64,000 nucleotides of DNA from Maricaulis sp017643475 (GTDB lineage: Bacteria; Pseudomonadota; Alphaproteobacteria; Caulobacterales; Maricaulaceae): positions 744,001 to 808,000 of the forward strand of contig NZ_CP138920.1 in NCBI RefSeq assembly GCF_047123815.1. The letters run 5' to 3'. Positions 33,368 to 42,927 of this stretch are shown here, piece after piece. How positions within the stretch are numbered: position 1 is the first letter of the stretch; each line of letters begins with the position of its first letter. Position numbers and translations under genes: made by a program. The notes beneath the pieces are model-generated. The model had not been told where the DNA came from. It made no database searches and saw only the letters and a list, made by a program, of their open reading frames with translations.

Positions 33368-34606
33368 CTACTGTTTCAGACGCGCCAGAAGCTCGTCCTT
33401 GCTCGGCTCGAAACGTTCGGCAATCCAGTGGGCCTTCAGCTCATCAAGCGCATCACCCAGCATAGGACCCGGCTCGTAACCCATCAGGATGAGATCACCG
33501 CCATTGACCGGGAAATCCGGCTGTTTCCACTCGGCCGCAAACTTGGCCAGCAGGCGCCAATCACGCGGCGGCGGAGCGGTTTCGCCGGCTGCCGCCAGAC
33601 GGGCCTGGTCCTCAAAAGCCTGTGCACCCAGCGCCATGATGGCACGTTCGGCAGCGGCAAGATCACCAAAGGCGCCATGCACATCCTCGCGGGCAGACGG
33701 ATCTACCGCGCCCTGCAGGCGTTGTACTTCAGCATTGGACATTTTCAGGTTTGCAGCCATCGTCCTCATCCTTTCCGGTCCGCCATCGGCGAGCGCCACG
33801 AATCGCAACAAGGCGTCAGGCGCTAATCCATAATCATTGTCTTGATCAATGATTGCGCTCAGGACTCTTAAGGATCCGTTCACTCCGATCAATTGATTCA
33901 ATATTCCTCCGGCTTGCATCAGCTCAATCGCCCGCCCCGGATCCGGAGCGGCGAGAAGCTTCTTCAATTCAGACCAGACGCGCTCGACTGACAATGTCGA
34001 CAGACCGTCACGCAGCTCATAAGCCGCTGAAATGGCGACCTCATCAGGATCACCCTGGCCATACCAGGCCTGAAACCTGAACAGCCGGAGCGTGCGCAGA
34101 TAGTCTTCCCGAATGCGCTTGCGGGCATCACCGACAAAAACAAAGCGGCGCTCTTCCAGATCCTCCAGACCACCGGTCGGGTCGTGAATTTTTCCGTGGA
34201 AATCTGCGTAGAGCGCGTTCAGGCGGAAGTCGCGTCGCTGTGCGTCCTCCTCCCACCTTTCGGAAAACTCGACAACAGCGCGGCGACCATCGGTGGCGAC
34301 ATCCTTGCGCAGCGTGGTGATTTCATAGGGAACACCGCCAAACACAACAGTGATGGTCCCGTGTTCGAGGCCGGTAGGAATGGCTTTTAGGCCCGCCGAA
34401 CGGGCAATATCCAGCACACGTTGCGGCAGGATCTGCGTGGAAATATCAACATCCGCAACCGGCGTATCCAGCAAGGCATTGCGTACACAGCCACCAACAA
34501 AGCGCGAACCGCCGGGACGCTCCTTCTCAAGCATGTCGATAACAGCGCGCGTCTCAGGCGCGCTCATCCAGCTGTGTTCAGCCGGGTTCAGCGAGACCGG
34601 AGTCAT
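33368..34606 (-). CDS. CCA tRNA nucleotidyltransferase / poly(A) polymerase family
   Basis: This 412-residue class II nucleotidyltransferase shows RFVGGCVRNALLDTPVADVD (metal-binding Asp pair), GLEHGTITVVFGGVPYEITT, the RRDFRLNALYADF motif and IREDYLRTLRLFRFQA in the neck. It most likely adds or repairs the 3' CCA of tRNAs, though sequence alone does not fully separate CCA-adding from poly(A) enzymes. It is first translated after DUF6111 by an ATGA overlap (34603-34606), in a four-gene minus-strand operon with the CoA pyrophosphatase and DUF1285 genes. Confidence 0.9.
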   Translation of the reverse strand: MTPVSLNPAEHSWMSAPETRAVIDMLEKERPGGSRFVGGCVRNALLDTPVADVDISTQILPQRVLDIARSAGLKAIPTGLEHGTITVVFGGVPYEITTLRKDVATDGRRAVVEFSERWEEDAQRRDFRLNALYADFHGKIHDPTGGLEDLEERRFVFVGDARKRIREDYLRTLRLFRFQAWYGQGDPDEVAISAAYELRDGLSTLSVERVWSELKKLLAAPDPGRAIELMQAGGILNQLIGVNGSLRVLSAIIDQDNDYGLAPDALLRFVALADGGPERMRTMAANLKMSNAEVQRLQGAVDPSAREDVHGAFGDLAAAERAIMALGAQAFEDQARLAAAGETAPPPRDWRLLAKFAAEWKQPDFPVNGGDLILMGYEPGPMLGDALDELKAHWIAERFEPSKDELLARLKQ

Positions 34607-34941
34607 TCCTGATCATCGCTCGGCGGGTCTTCCGCTTCCTCACCCGCATCTTCATTTGTGTCGTCCGCAGCCTCATCGGAGCGGATGAAGTAACCCGGCT
34701 GGATTTCACCATCCACGAGGCGCGGTGGGACGTATTGGTCCCCTTCATGGCCACCGCGGGCACTGTCCAGGAGAACCAGACCGATCATGACCACAACCGC
34801 GGTCGCAGCACCGGCAGCAGCCAGTTTCAGAACCGGGGCCGGCTTGGCTGCGGCTTCCGATGTGCTGACCGTTCGCCACAGGAAAAACAGGCCGAAGGGC
34901 AACAGGAAGGACAGGATTTCAATAATTGTGATGCGGACCAT
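34603..34941 (-). CDS. DUF6111-family membrane protein
   Basis: The 112-residue protein has two membrane helices (IIEILSFLLPFGLFFLWRTV and APVLKLAAAGAATAVVVMIG) and a short conserved tail QYVPPRLVDGEIQPGYFI, followed by an acidic end (DEAADDTNEDAGEEAEDPPS). This matches the alphaproteobacterial DUF6111 family, of unknown function. It lies between the CoA pyrophosphatase and tRNA nucleotidyltransferase genes, an arrangement conserved in alphaproteobacteria to my knowledge. Confidence 0.82.
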   Translation of the reverse strand: MVRITIIEILSFLLPFGLFFLWRTVSTSEAAAKPAPVLKLAAAGAATAVVVMIGLVLLDSARGGHEGDQYVPPRLVDGEIQPGYFIRSDEAADDTNEDAGEEAEDPPSDDQE

Positions 34942-34944
34942 GAT

Positions 34945-35565
34945 CTACCCGTAAAGCCTGTCGTAAAGCGACTTCAGCATGCCTGCTGTCGCTCCCCATA
35001 TATAGTGCCCATTCCACGGCATCGCATAAAAATGCCGCTCCCGCCCCTGCCAGGTGCGGCTATGACGTTCGTGATTGACCGGATTCATCAGGAAATCCAC
35101 CGGCGCCTCGAAGGTCAGGGCAACCTCGTTCGGGTCAATCGACAAGCGGTATCCGGGACGCACAATTCCCACAAAGGGTTGGACCTCATATCCCGTGACC
35201 GTCTCATAACTGTCGAACCGGCCGATCATGTCGACATAAACCGGATCAATCCCGACCTCTTCATGCAGCTCGCGCACCGCGGCATCGGCGGGTGTCAGAT
35301 CAGTCGGATCAACACGACCACCGGGAAAACTGACCTGGCCCGCATGCTGGCTGAGGTGGGCAGCGCGCTCGGTGAAGAGGAAACGCGGCGGACCGTCATG
35401 CAATAACAACGGCGCGATCACGGCTGCAGACCGAAGTTCCCGCCCCGTCGGTGAAGGCGCGCCATTGAGGTCACCATCCCCGCGCACAGGCAGGGCGCCC
35501 TGGCTGTCGACCGGGTCCAGCCGGTCCTGCAGGCGCTGGAGAAAGGCTTCAGGCGTCTGCACCAT
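34945..35565 (-). CDS. CoA pyrophosphatase, NUDIX family (NudL type)
   Basis: From MVQTPEAFLQRLQ at 35565 the protein has 206 residues. It carries the UPF0035/NuCoA motif FLFTERAAHLSQHAGQVSFP followed by the Nudix box GGRVDPTDLTPADAAVREL and HEEVGI. Such enzymes cleave CoA or its derivatives to 4'-phosphopantetheine and 3',5'-ADP. Its start lies inside the end of the DUF1285 gene (17-base overlap), showing translational coupling. It stops three bases before the DUF6111 gene. Confidence 0.9.
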   Translation of the reverse strand: MVQTPEAFLQRLQDRLDPVDSQGALPVRGDGDLNGAPSPTGRELRSAAVIAPLLLHDGPPRFLFTERAAHLSQHAGQVSFPGGRVDPTDLTPADAAVRELHEEVGIDPVYVDMIGRFDSYETVTGYEVQPFVGIVRPGYRLSIDPNEVALTFEAPVDFLMNPVNHERHSRTWQGRERHFYAMPWNGHYIWGATAGMLKSLYDRLYG

Positions 35566-36124
35566 CAACCTCCAGCGGATAAAACTCCCCCTGGCTCCAC
35601 ACACCGGTGACGCCGTCATGTTCCACGGCGATGTCAGCCAGCTCATAAAAGACCGGTCGGGACATCAGCGCATCGAGCTGTCCGCGAATCCTCACCAGGG
35701 GCACCGGCTCCTCGCGATCGCCATCCCAGCTGATTTCAATGGGATGATCCGGACCTGCAGCGGCCACATCACCGAAATTTGTTGTGAAAAGCAGTTGCTG
35801 GTCCCGGCCCTCGCCGACCCGGTCGACTCGCACCGCCAGGAAAGGCGCGACCTCGACCCGGATACCGATTTTCTCGACCGGCGTGACGAGATAATGAACG
35901 CCGTCGTCATCTTTACGCAAGATTGTCGAAAACAAGCGTGTCAGACGTTCCCGGGTTATACGCGTGCCGTCATGCCACCAGGAGCCATCCCGTTTGATGA
36001 CCATGTCCATCTCGCCGCAATACTCCGGATTCCAGCGATCGACGGGAGGCAATCCCTCGCCGGCGCTTTCTGCTGCCTTGAGCAGCGACTGTAATCCGTT
36101 GGCCATTTCGGTATCGGTAGGCAT
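35549..36124 (-). CDS. DUF1285-family protein
   Basis: The ATG at 36124 follows AACGAGG and gives 191 residues. The conserved opening of DUF1285 is seen: PPVDRWNPEYCGEMDMVIKR, then DGSWWHDGTRITRERLTRLF and VEKIGIRVEVAPFLAVRV. The family is predicted to be a small beta-rich cytoplasmic protein with unknown function. It starts a minus-strand operon that continues with the CoA pyrophosphatase, DUF6111 and tRNA nucleotidyltransferase genes and diverges from moxR by 82 bases. Confidence 0.85.
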   Translation of the reverse strand: MPTDTEMANGLQSLLKAAESAGEGLPPVDRWNPEYCGEMDMVIKRDGSWWHDGTRITRERLTRLFSTILRKDDDGVHYLVTPVEKIGIRVEVAPFLAVRVDRVGEGRDQQLLFTTNFGDVAAAGPDHPIEISWDGDREEPVPLVRIRGQLDALMSRPVFYELADIAVEHDGVTGVWSQGEFYPLEVDGADA

Positions 36125-36206
36125 GGACACCTCGTTCCTGCAACGCCATGCTCGACGCACGTTGAAAGACATATAAGTCATCTGTTTCGGAGAGGAATTT
36201 AGGACG

Positions 36207-37205
36207 ATGACCGACACGATTGAACCCGGTGCAGACCTGATCGCCGAAGCGGATGCAGCGACCCAGCGCCTGGCGGCCGTAAAAGACAGTATCGGACGCG
36301 TCATTTTCGGCCTGGAAAATGAGGTCGAGCTTTGCCTGACCGCACTCCTGTCCGGTGGCCACACCCTGCTGGTCGGCGCGCCCGGCCTGGCCAAGACACG
36401 CCTGGTGGAAACCATCGCCGTTGCAACCGGCCTCGACACCAAGCGTATCCAGTTCACACCGGACCTTATGCCGGCTGATATTCTCGGCTCGGAGATCCTG
36501 GAAGAAAGTGATGACGGCAAGCGTCATTTCCGCTTCCTGCCCGGCCCGATCTTCTGTCGCCTGCTGATGGCTGACGAGATCAACCGCGCCAGCCCGCGCA
36601 CCCAGGCCGCGCTGTTGCAGGCCATGCAGGAAGGTCACGTGACCGTCGCCGGTGAGCGCCATGACCTGCCGCACCCCTTCCACGTGCTGGCGACCCAGAA
36701 CCCGATCGAGCAGGAAGGCACCTATCCACTGCCGGAAGCCCAGCTCGACCGTTTCCTGCTGCGTGTCGACGTGCCCTATCCGGATCGTGATGCGGAACGC
36801 CAGGTCCTGCTCGCCACGACCGGCGCGACCTCTGCGGAAGCTATCGAAGTCCTCAACGCGGAAGAGATCATCAAGCTGCAAAGCCTCGTTCGCCGTCTTC
36901 CGGTAGGCGAAAAAGTCCTTGAAGCCATTCTTGACCTGCTGCGTCTGGCCCGTCCGGATGAAAGCGAGATCGAGGCGGTTCGTGAAGGTGTGTCCTGGGG
37001 GCCAGGACCGCGTGCCGGCCAGGCGATGATGCTGGCCTGTCGTGCCCGTGCACTGCTGCAGGGCCGCCTGGCTCCGTCCACCGAGGATGTTGCGGCGCTG
37101 GCCGAACCCATTCTGAAGCACCGCATGGCCCTGTCCTTCGCGGCCCGTGCGGATGGCCACACGCTGGAAGGTCTGATCCAGACCCTTGCGGACCAGGCCG
37201 CCTAG
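36207..37205 (+). CDS. MoxR-family AAA+ ATPase
   Basis: This 332-residue AAA+ ATPase has Walker A GAPGLAKTRLVE, Walker B LLMADEINRASPRTQAALLQ, and FHVLATQNPIEQEGTYPLPE with sensor 1. The C-terminal lid includes SWGPGPRAGQAMMLACRARA. MoxR proteins act as chaperones that mature metalloenzymes or membrane complexes together with VWA-domain partners. Here the partners are probably the three following genes. A good ribosome site (GAGGAA) precedes the start. Confidence 0.93.
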   Translation: MTDTIEPGADLIAEADAATQRLAAVKDSIGRVIFGLENEVELCLTALLSGGHTLLVGAPGLAKTRLVETIAVATGLDTKRIQFTPDLMPADILGSEILEESDDGKRHFRFLPGPIFCRLLMADEINRASPRTQAALLQAMQEGHVTVAGERHDLPHPFHVLATQNPIEQEGTYPLPEAQLDRFLLRVDVPYPDRDAERQVLLATTGATSAEAIEVLNAEEIIKLQSLVRRLPVGEKVLEAILDLLRLARPDESEIEAVREGVSWGPGPRAGQAMMLACRARALLQGRLAPSTEDVAALAEPILKHRMALSFAARADGHTLEGLIQTLADQAA

Positions 37206-37208
37206 GTC

Positions 37209-38105
37209 ATGAGCCAGGGCGTCGATCGCCATAAGGAAGCCCGCATCGTCTCTTTGCGCCATGAAGGCGAAGAGGCGGCGGCCAGCCTGCCCTCCCTGCT
37301 GGCGGAGGCGGAGCGCATTGCTGCGACCGTCGCCCAGGGTGTGCATGGCCGTCGGCGGTCCGGCATTGGCGAGACCTTCTGGCAATACCGCCATCACCGT
37401 CCAGAAGACGGTCGTGCCGCCATCGACTGGCGCCAGTCCGCGCGGTCCGATCAGCTGTTTGTGCGTCAGAACGAGTGGGAAGCCGCCAATACGATCTGGC
37501 TGTGGCGCGATGGCTCCACGTCGATGCAATACACGTCGGGCAAACACACGCCCAGCAAGCTGGACCGCGCAGCGGTGTGTCAGATCGCCGTCGCAGCCCT
37601 TCTGACCCAGGGCGGTGAACGCGTCTCCGTGCTGGGTGAAAGCGCGATTCCACGCACCGGCGCGCTTGGCCTTGAACGCGTCTCCCGTCGCCTTGTGCTG
37701 GGACCGGGTGCTGAAAACGCCGTGGAAGCGCCGGAGATCAGCCGTTTTGGCCGGGTTGTCCTGGCCAGTGATTTCCTCGATCCGATCGAGACCTGGGCCG
37801 CCCGGCTGTCGCGTTTTGCCGTGCTGGAAGCCCAAGGTGTGATGTTGCGCATCGTCGATCCGGCGGAAGAGGATTTCCCCTATTCCGGCCGCACCCGTTT
37901 CGAGCGCCCGCATTCCAATGACAGCCTGTTGTTCGGTCGTGCCGAGGAAGCCCGCAAGACCTATCGCCAGCGCTGGCGGGAACATGGTGATGCACTCGCC
38001 GACCTCGCCCGCCAGTATGGCTGGACGATTGTCACCCACCGCACCGACAAGACCGCAACGAGTGCCGTGCTGGCGCTTTATCGTGCACTGGCAAGGGATG
38101 TCTGA
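37209..38105 (+). CDS. DUF58 domain-containing protein
   Basis: The 298-residue protein is a DUF58 member, a VWA-like family nearly always encoded beside MoxR. The hallmark segment is GRRRSGIGETFWQYRHHRPE and DWRQSARSDQLFVRQNEWE, followed by IWLWRDGSTSMQYTSG. The last segment, in place of the usual MIDAS DxSxS, reads RDGSTSM. No membrane helix is visible. It starts 3 bases after moxR, so coupling is strong. Confidence 0.88.
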   Translation: MSQGVDRHKEARIVSLRHEGEEAAASLPSLLAEAERIAATVAQGVHGRRRSGIGETFWQYRHHRPEDGRAAIDWRQSARSDQLFVRQNEWEAANTIWLWRDGSTSMQYTSGKHTPSKLDRAAVCQIAVAALLTQGGERVSVLGESAIPRTGALGLERVSRRLVLGPGAENAVEAPEISRFGRVVLASDFLDPIETWAARLSRFAVLEAQGVMLRIVDPAEEDFPYSGRTRFERPHSNDSLLFGRAEEARKTYRQRWREHGDALADLARQYGWTIVTHRTDKTATSAVLALYRALARDV

Positions 38106-38108
38106 TTG

Positions 38109-40820
38109 ATGTTTGGACTGGGGCCCCTTTCCTTTGGCGCACCGCTGGCCCTGGCTGGCCTGCTGGCGCTACCAGCGCTATGGCTGCTGCTGCGGGCGAC
38201 ACCGCCAGCGCCGAAACGCGCGATTTTTCCGCCGCTTCGCCTGCTGCTGGGTGCACCGGACGACACCGAGACCCCACATCACGCGCCCTGGTGGCTGATC
38301 CTGTTCCGCCTGCTGATTGCCGCGCTGATCATTATTGGCCTGTCGCGCCCGATCTGGACACCGCCCGCGGTTGAAGACGAGGAGCGCCCGGCGCTGATCG
38401 TCGTCGACAATGGCTGGGCGGCGGCCAATTCCTGGCCGGAAACCGAACGTCGTGCCGAGCTGCTGATCAGCGATGCGGAGCGGGATAATCGCCTCGTCGC
38501 GCTGTTGTTCACCGCGCCGGGTGAAACCGCGCCTGCGCCAATCCGCCTGGATAGCGCCGACACCGCCCGCCGCCTGCTCGACAGCGCCCGCCCGCAAGCC
38601 TGGTCGGTGGATCGAAGCTCTGCCGCCGAGCGCCTGGAAGATGCCATCTCCCAGGACGCCCTGGCCGATGACCTGGCCATCACCTGGCTCAGCGATGGCA
38701 CGGACAGTACCGGCGCCCGCGCACTGGCAGACACGCTCAACGATATCGGCACGGTCCGCCTGATCGAACCGGATGCGGGACGCAGTGCCTATGCCCTCGC
38801 CCCGCCGGAAGTCACCACAGACGGTCTGGCTGTTGATGTCCTGCGCTCCATGCGGGAGCTGCCAGCGACCGTCGGCATTGTGGCCCTAGGTTCAGATGGC
38901 CGCGCCATCGCCCGCGCCGATGCCGGGTTTGCCGGTGATGAGGGCCGCACACGTGTCGAGATGAGTCTGCCGTTGGATCTTCGCAATCGCATTGCCAGCA
39001 TCCGCATCGAGGGGCGTTCAAGCGCGGCCTCTGTGCGCCTGATGGGCGATCGCTGGCGTCGTCCGCGTGTCGGCCTGATCGAGGCGACATCCGAAGACGG
39101 CCAGCCGCTGCTCTCTGACCTGCATTATGTTGAAAGCGCGATCAATCCGATCTCCACGCCCAGCCGCGGCACACTCGAGGAATTGCTTGAGGAAGAACCC
39201 GCCGCCCTGGTCATGGTCGATGATGCACGCACGGATGACGAGCGCATCGGTGAGTTTGTCGCCAATGGCGGCCTGCTCCTGCGTTTCGCCGGACCACGCC
39301 TCGCAGCGCGCGGTGACGAGCTGTTGCCGGTAGACCTGCGCGAAGGTGGCCGCCTCTTTGGTGGCGCTCTGAACTGGGAAGAACCCCAGCGTATTGCTGG
39401 TTTCTCGCTCGACAGCCCGTTTGCCGGCCTGCCGACCGATCCAACCGCCACGGTGGACCGCCAGGTTCTCGCCCAGCCGGGCACAGCGACGCCTGACCGT
39501 GTCTGGGCACGTCTCGAGGACGGCACCCCGCTGGTCACCGCCCAGCGTCGGGGTCGTGGCTGGATCGTGCTCTTCCACGTGACCGCCGGCCCGACCTGGT
39601 CCGACCTGCCGCTCTCCGGCCTGTTCCCGCGCATGCTGGAACGTGTCATGGGCCTGGCCCAGAACGGCGAAGCCACCGGACCTGCCACGGGGGCCTGGGT
39701 CGTTGACCAAGCGCTCGACTGGCAGGGTCAGCTGACCAGCCCGCCCTCGACTGCCCGCCCCGTCCCGGCCGAGATTTTCGAAACCGCAGTTGTGTCGCCG
39801 AGTGTGCCGGCCGGTCTTTATCGCCTGGGCACGGGAAGCGCCGCGCTGAACGTCATCGCTGCGGACACCACGGTCGAAGCCCTGCCGCGCGACCTGCCCT
39901 CGGTGATCTATCAGGGCTTTGACGGCATCCGTCCGATCCTGTTCCAGACACCCCTCCTGGTGATTGCCCTTGTCATGATGATCCTCGACGTTCTCATCGC
40001 ACTCGGCCTGGCCGGACGCCTGCCCCTGCCGGGCCGCGCCGCTGCTGCGGTCGTGCTGGCCTTCGCCCTTGTGCCGCTGGCCGGACGGCTGGAGGCGCAG
40101 GAGGTTGACCCGTTTGTGCTGGAAGCCTCGCTGGACCTGCATTTCGGTTATGTCGAGACCGGCGACACCAATCTGGACAACCGCTCCCGCCAGGGCCTGA
40201 TCGGCCTCGCCAACGAGCTGACCCGTCGTACGGCCATTGAACCGGCCAACCCGATGGCGGTGGATCCGGAACAGCACGAGCTGATCTTCTTCCCGATGAT
40301 CTACTGGCCGATCACCGACGATGCCCAGCCGCTCTCCGCAGAGGCTTCCGCGCGCGTATCGACCTATCTGCAAAGCGGCGGCCTCATCATTTTCGACACC
40401 CAGGATGCAGACGTCTCCATGCTCCGCGCCGGCGAACCGCATCGCGGCCTGGTGACGGTGCTGGAAAGCATTGATGTCCCGCCGCTGGCACGTATCCCGG
40501 GCGATCATGTGCTGACACGCTCCTTCTATTTGCTGCAGGAATTCCCGGGCCGTTTCGGCGGCGATCCGGTCTGGGTCGAAGCCAATCCGGACGGTGCATC
40601 GCGTGACGGAACCTCCGGCGTCGTTATCGGCGCCCATGACTGGGCTGCCGCCTGGGCGGTCGATGAAAACGGACGTCCGGTGGCCACTGTTGATGGTGGC
40701 GAGCGCCAGCGCGAGCTGAGCCTGCGCTTCGGCATCAATATCGCCATGTATGCCCTGACCGGTAATTACAAGGCCGACCAGGTCCACATCCCTGATATCC
40801 TGGAGCGTCTCGGACAATGA
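38109..40820 (+). CDS. BatA-type N-terminal / DUF4159 membrane protein
   Basis: This long protein (903 residues) begins with a BatA-like double membrane helix (ALAGLLALPALWLLLRATPP, then LFRLLIAALIIIGLSRPIW). A VWA-like segment follows (ALIVVDNGWAAANSWPETER) and a large region with GATase-like character. Two more helices lie near residues 615-665. The C-terminal 230 residues are DUF4159: DLHFGYVETGDTNLDNRSRQ, FFPMIYWPITDDAQPLS, GGLIIFDTQDAD. It overlaps the next gene by ATGA. It is an envelope component of the MoxR-linked system; its role is unknown. Confidence 0.86.
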   Translation: MFGLGPLSFGAPLALAGLLALPALWLLLRATPPAPKRAIFPPLRLLLGAPDDTETPHHAPWWLILFRLLIAALIIIGLSRPIWTPPAVEDEERPALIVVDNGWAAANSWPETERRAELLISDAERDNRLVALLFTAPGETAPAPIRLDSADTARRLLDSARPQAWSVDRSSAAERLEDAISQDALADDLAITWLSDGTDSTGARALADTLNDIGTVRLIEPDAGRSAYALAPPEVTTDGLAVDVLRSMRELPATVGIVALGSDGRAIARADAGFAGDEGRTRVEMSLPLDLRNRIASIRIEGRSSAASVRLMGDRWRRPRVGLIEATSEDGQPLLSDLHYVESAINPISTPSRGTLEELLEEEPAALVMVDDARTDDERIGEFVANGGLLLRFAGPRLAARGDELLPVDLREGGRLFGGALNWEEPQRIAGFSLDSPFAGLPTDPTATVDRQVLAQPGTATPDRVWARLEDGTPLVTAQRRGRGWIVLFHVTAGPTWSDLPLSGLFPRMLERVMGLAQNGEATGPATGAWVVDQALDWQGQLTSPPSTARPVPAEIFETAVVSPSVPAGLYRLGTGSAALNVIAADTTVEALPRDLPSVIYQGFDGIRPILFQTPLLVIALVMMILDVLIALGLAGRLPLPGRAAAAVVLAFALVPLAGRLEAQEVDPFVLEASLDLHFGYVETGDTNLDNRSRQGLIGLANELTRRTAIEPANPMAVDPEQHELIFFPMIYWPITDDAQPLSAEASARVSTYLQSGGLIIFDTQDADVSMLRAGEPHRGLVTVLESIDVPPLARIPGDHVLTRSFYLLQEFPGRFGGDPVWVEANPDGASRDGTSGVVIGAHDWAAAWAVDENGRPVATVDGGERQRELSLRFGINIAMYALTGNYKADQVHIPDILERLGQ

Positions 40821-42868
40821 CGGCCGCCTCGATCGACTTTTCGCCGCTCATTCCCTGGAGCCCGCTGATTGCGCTCCTGGCGATTGGCTATGCCGTGCTC
40901 ATCTTTGGCGCGGTCCAGAAGCTGTCCGGCTGGCTGTGGCGCGGGCTGGGGCTGGCAGCCCTGGGCGTGACCCTGGCCAACCCCTCGCTGGTTGAGGAGG
41001 AGCGTGATCCGCTCGCCGATGTCGCCATCCTGGTCACTGACACCAGCTCTTCAATGGATATTGGCGGTCGCTCCGAAGCGGCCGACGCCATGGCCGAGGC
41101 CCTGCGCCGCCAGGCCGAGAATGACCCGTTGCTTGATCTTGTCGAGGTGGAAGCTGGTGAAGGCGCGGATGGCACGGAGGTCTTTTCCGCTGTCAGCTCA
41201 GCGCTTGCCAGCGTGCCCCAGGATCGCCTGGCCGGTATTGTCGTCACCACCGACGGCCAGATCCATGACGCGCCCGCCTCTATTGATGCGCTGAATATCG
41301 ATGCGCCACTGCACCAGATCATGCCCGGCGATACATCCGCCGGTGATCGTCGCCTGATCATCGAAGAAAGCCCGCGTTACGGCATTGTGGGACAGGGTGC
41401 GAGCTTCACCATTCGTGTCGAGGACACGGCCGTGACCGGCAATGCCCAGGTCGCCTTCCGCTTCGAAGGTGGTGAACCGCAAGTGCACCGCATACCGATC
41501 GGTCGCTCCATCCGCATTGACGTGCCCGTTGAACAGCGTGGCCAGAACGTCGTCGAGATCGAAGTCGAGGCCGGTCCACAGGAGCTTTCCCTGATCAATA
41601 ACCGGGCCGCTGTCTCCGTGAACGGTGTGCGGGATCGCCTGCGTGTGCTGCTGGTCACCGGTGAACCGCACAATGGCGCGCGCGCCTGGCGTGACCTGCT
41701 GAAGTCCGACCCGTCCGTCGACCTGGTCCACTTCACCATCCTGCGTCCGCCAGACCGTCGCGATTCCACGCCGACCGACGAGCTGGCGCTGATTGCCTTC
41801 CCGGTCCAGGAACTCTTCTACGAGCGCCTCGAGGAATTCGATCTCGTGATCTTCGACCGTTATCGCCGCCGCAATATCATGCAGGGCTATTTCGGTAATG
41901 TGGCGCGCTATGTTGAAAATGGCGGCGCACTACTGGTCACCACGGGGCCGCCCTTCGCCGGCCCGCCAAGCCTGTTCCGCTCACAACTGTCCAGCGTTCT
42001 GCCGGTACGTCCGTCCGGTACGTTGTCGGAAGAAGCCTTCACACCGCAAATGTCCGATCTCGGCCTGCGCCACCCGGTCACCGCCGGGCTGGAAGGCGGC
42101 GGCGAGGATCCGGAATGGGGTCGCTGGATGCGCAATATCGAGGGCATCACCCTGGGTGGCCAGGTTCTGCTGGAAAGCGAGGACGGTGATCCGCTTCTGG
42201 TATTGCAGCACTCCCAGCAAGGCCGTACGGCGATGGTGATGAGTGACCAGACCTGGTTGTGGTCGCGAGGTTTCGAGGGCGGTGGCCCCTATGGCGAGAT
42301 GTTCCGCCGTGTGGCGCACTGGCTGATGAAGGAGCCGGAGCTCGACGAGGAACGTCTGACGGCCGTGGCCATGGACGGTGAATTACTGGTGGATCGCGTT
42401 ACGCTGGCCGATACCGCGCCGCCGCTACAGGTCACCTGGCCCGATGGCCGCCAGGAAGTCGCCAGCATGAGCACGGATGAATCCGGGCGTTTCTCCGCAC
42501 GCCTGCCGGCTGAAGGCACTGGCCTTGTCCGCCTTCGCTCCGGAGCGCTGACGACCGTTGCGGCCCTGGGGCCGCTCAACCCGCTGGAATATGCCGACCT
42601 GCGCCCGACGGACGCGATCCTCGATCCTTTCGTCAATGCCAGTGGTGGCGGTATCTATGCCATTGGTGAAGGTGAGAATGCCCGCCTGCCCGGCATCCGC
42701 CGGACCCGCGCCAATGCAGATCATTCCGGCCGCTCTTGGATGGGCCTGAGATCAAACGAGCGTTATGTCGTCCGTGCGACGACCCGCACGCCTTTGCTGC
42801 CGGGCCTGCTGATCGTCCTGATCCTGACCGGCCTTCTGGGGCTGGGCTGGTGGCGCGAGGGGCGCTAA
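40817..42868 (+). CDS. VWA/glutamine-amidotransferase-like membrane protein of the MoxR cluster
   Basis: This 683-residue protein has two N-terminal helices (about residues 15-55), a VWA-like domain with MIDAS-type DTSSSMDIGG near residue 76, then a Class I glutamine-amidotransferase-like region (RLRVLLVTGEPHNGARAWRD to about residue 500, with GGALLVTTGPPFAG). A final membrane helix (LLPGLLIVLILTGLLGLGWW) ends the protein. The amidotransferase Cys is not evident, so that region is probably a binding fold. It is the last gene of the moxR operon and faces the periplasm (inference). Confidence 0.82.
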   Translation: MTAASIDFSPLIPWSPLIALLAIGYAVLIFGAVQKLSGWLWRGLGLAALGVTLANPSLVEEERDPLADVAILVTDTSSSMDIGGRSEAADAMAEALRRQAENDPLLDLVEVEAGEGADGTEVFSAVSSALASVPQDRLAGIVVTTDGQIHDAPASIDALNIDAPLHQIMPGDTSAGDRRLIIEESPRYGIVGQGASFTIRVEDTAVTGNAQVAFRFEGGEPQVHRIPIGRSIRIDVPVEQRGQNVVEIEVEAGPQELSLINNRAAVSVNGVRDRLRVLLVTGEPHNGARAWRDLLKSDPSVDLVHFTILRPPDRRDSTPTDELALIAFPVQELFYERLEEFDLVIFDRYRRRNIMQGYFGNVARYVENGGALLVTTGPPFAGPPSLFRSQLSSVLPVRPSGTLSEEAFTPQMSDLGLRHPVTAGLEGGGEDPEWGRWMRNIEGITLGGQVLLESEDGDPLLVLQHSQQGRTAMVMSDQTWLWSRGFEGGGPYGEMFRRVAHWLMKEPELDEERLTAVAMDGELLVDRVTLADTAPPLQVTWPDGRQEVASMSTDESGRFSARLPAEGTGLVRLRSGALTTVAALGPLNPLEYADLRPTDAILDPFVNASGGGIYAIGEGENARLPGIRRTRANADHSGRSWMGLRSNERYVVRATTRTPLLPGLLIVLILTGLLGLGWWREGR

Positions 42869-42927
42869 GCCTCTTCCCCCACATCCGCCGATTGCGATAG
42901 GCTCGTTTTCTTCTAACAGGAGATTCG

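Noticed and set aside
35970..38039. Minus-strand open frame of 689 codons across moxR and DUF58 genes
   Set aside because: Shadow of the strongly supported plus-strand operon; composition is Gln/Arg-rich noise.
39018..40817. Minus-strand open frame of 599 codons inside the DUF4159 gene
   Set aside because: Antisense to a family-supported gene, no motif.
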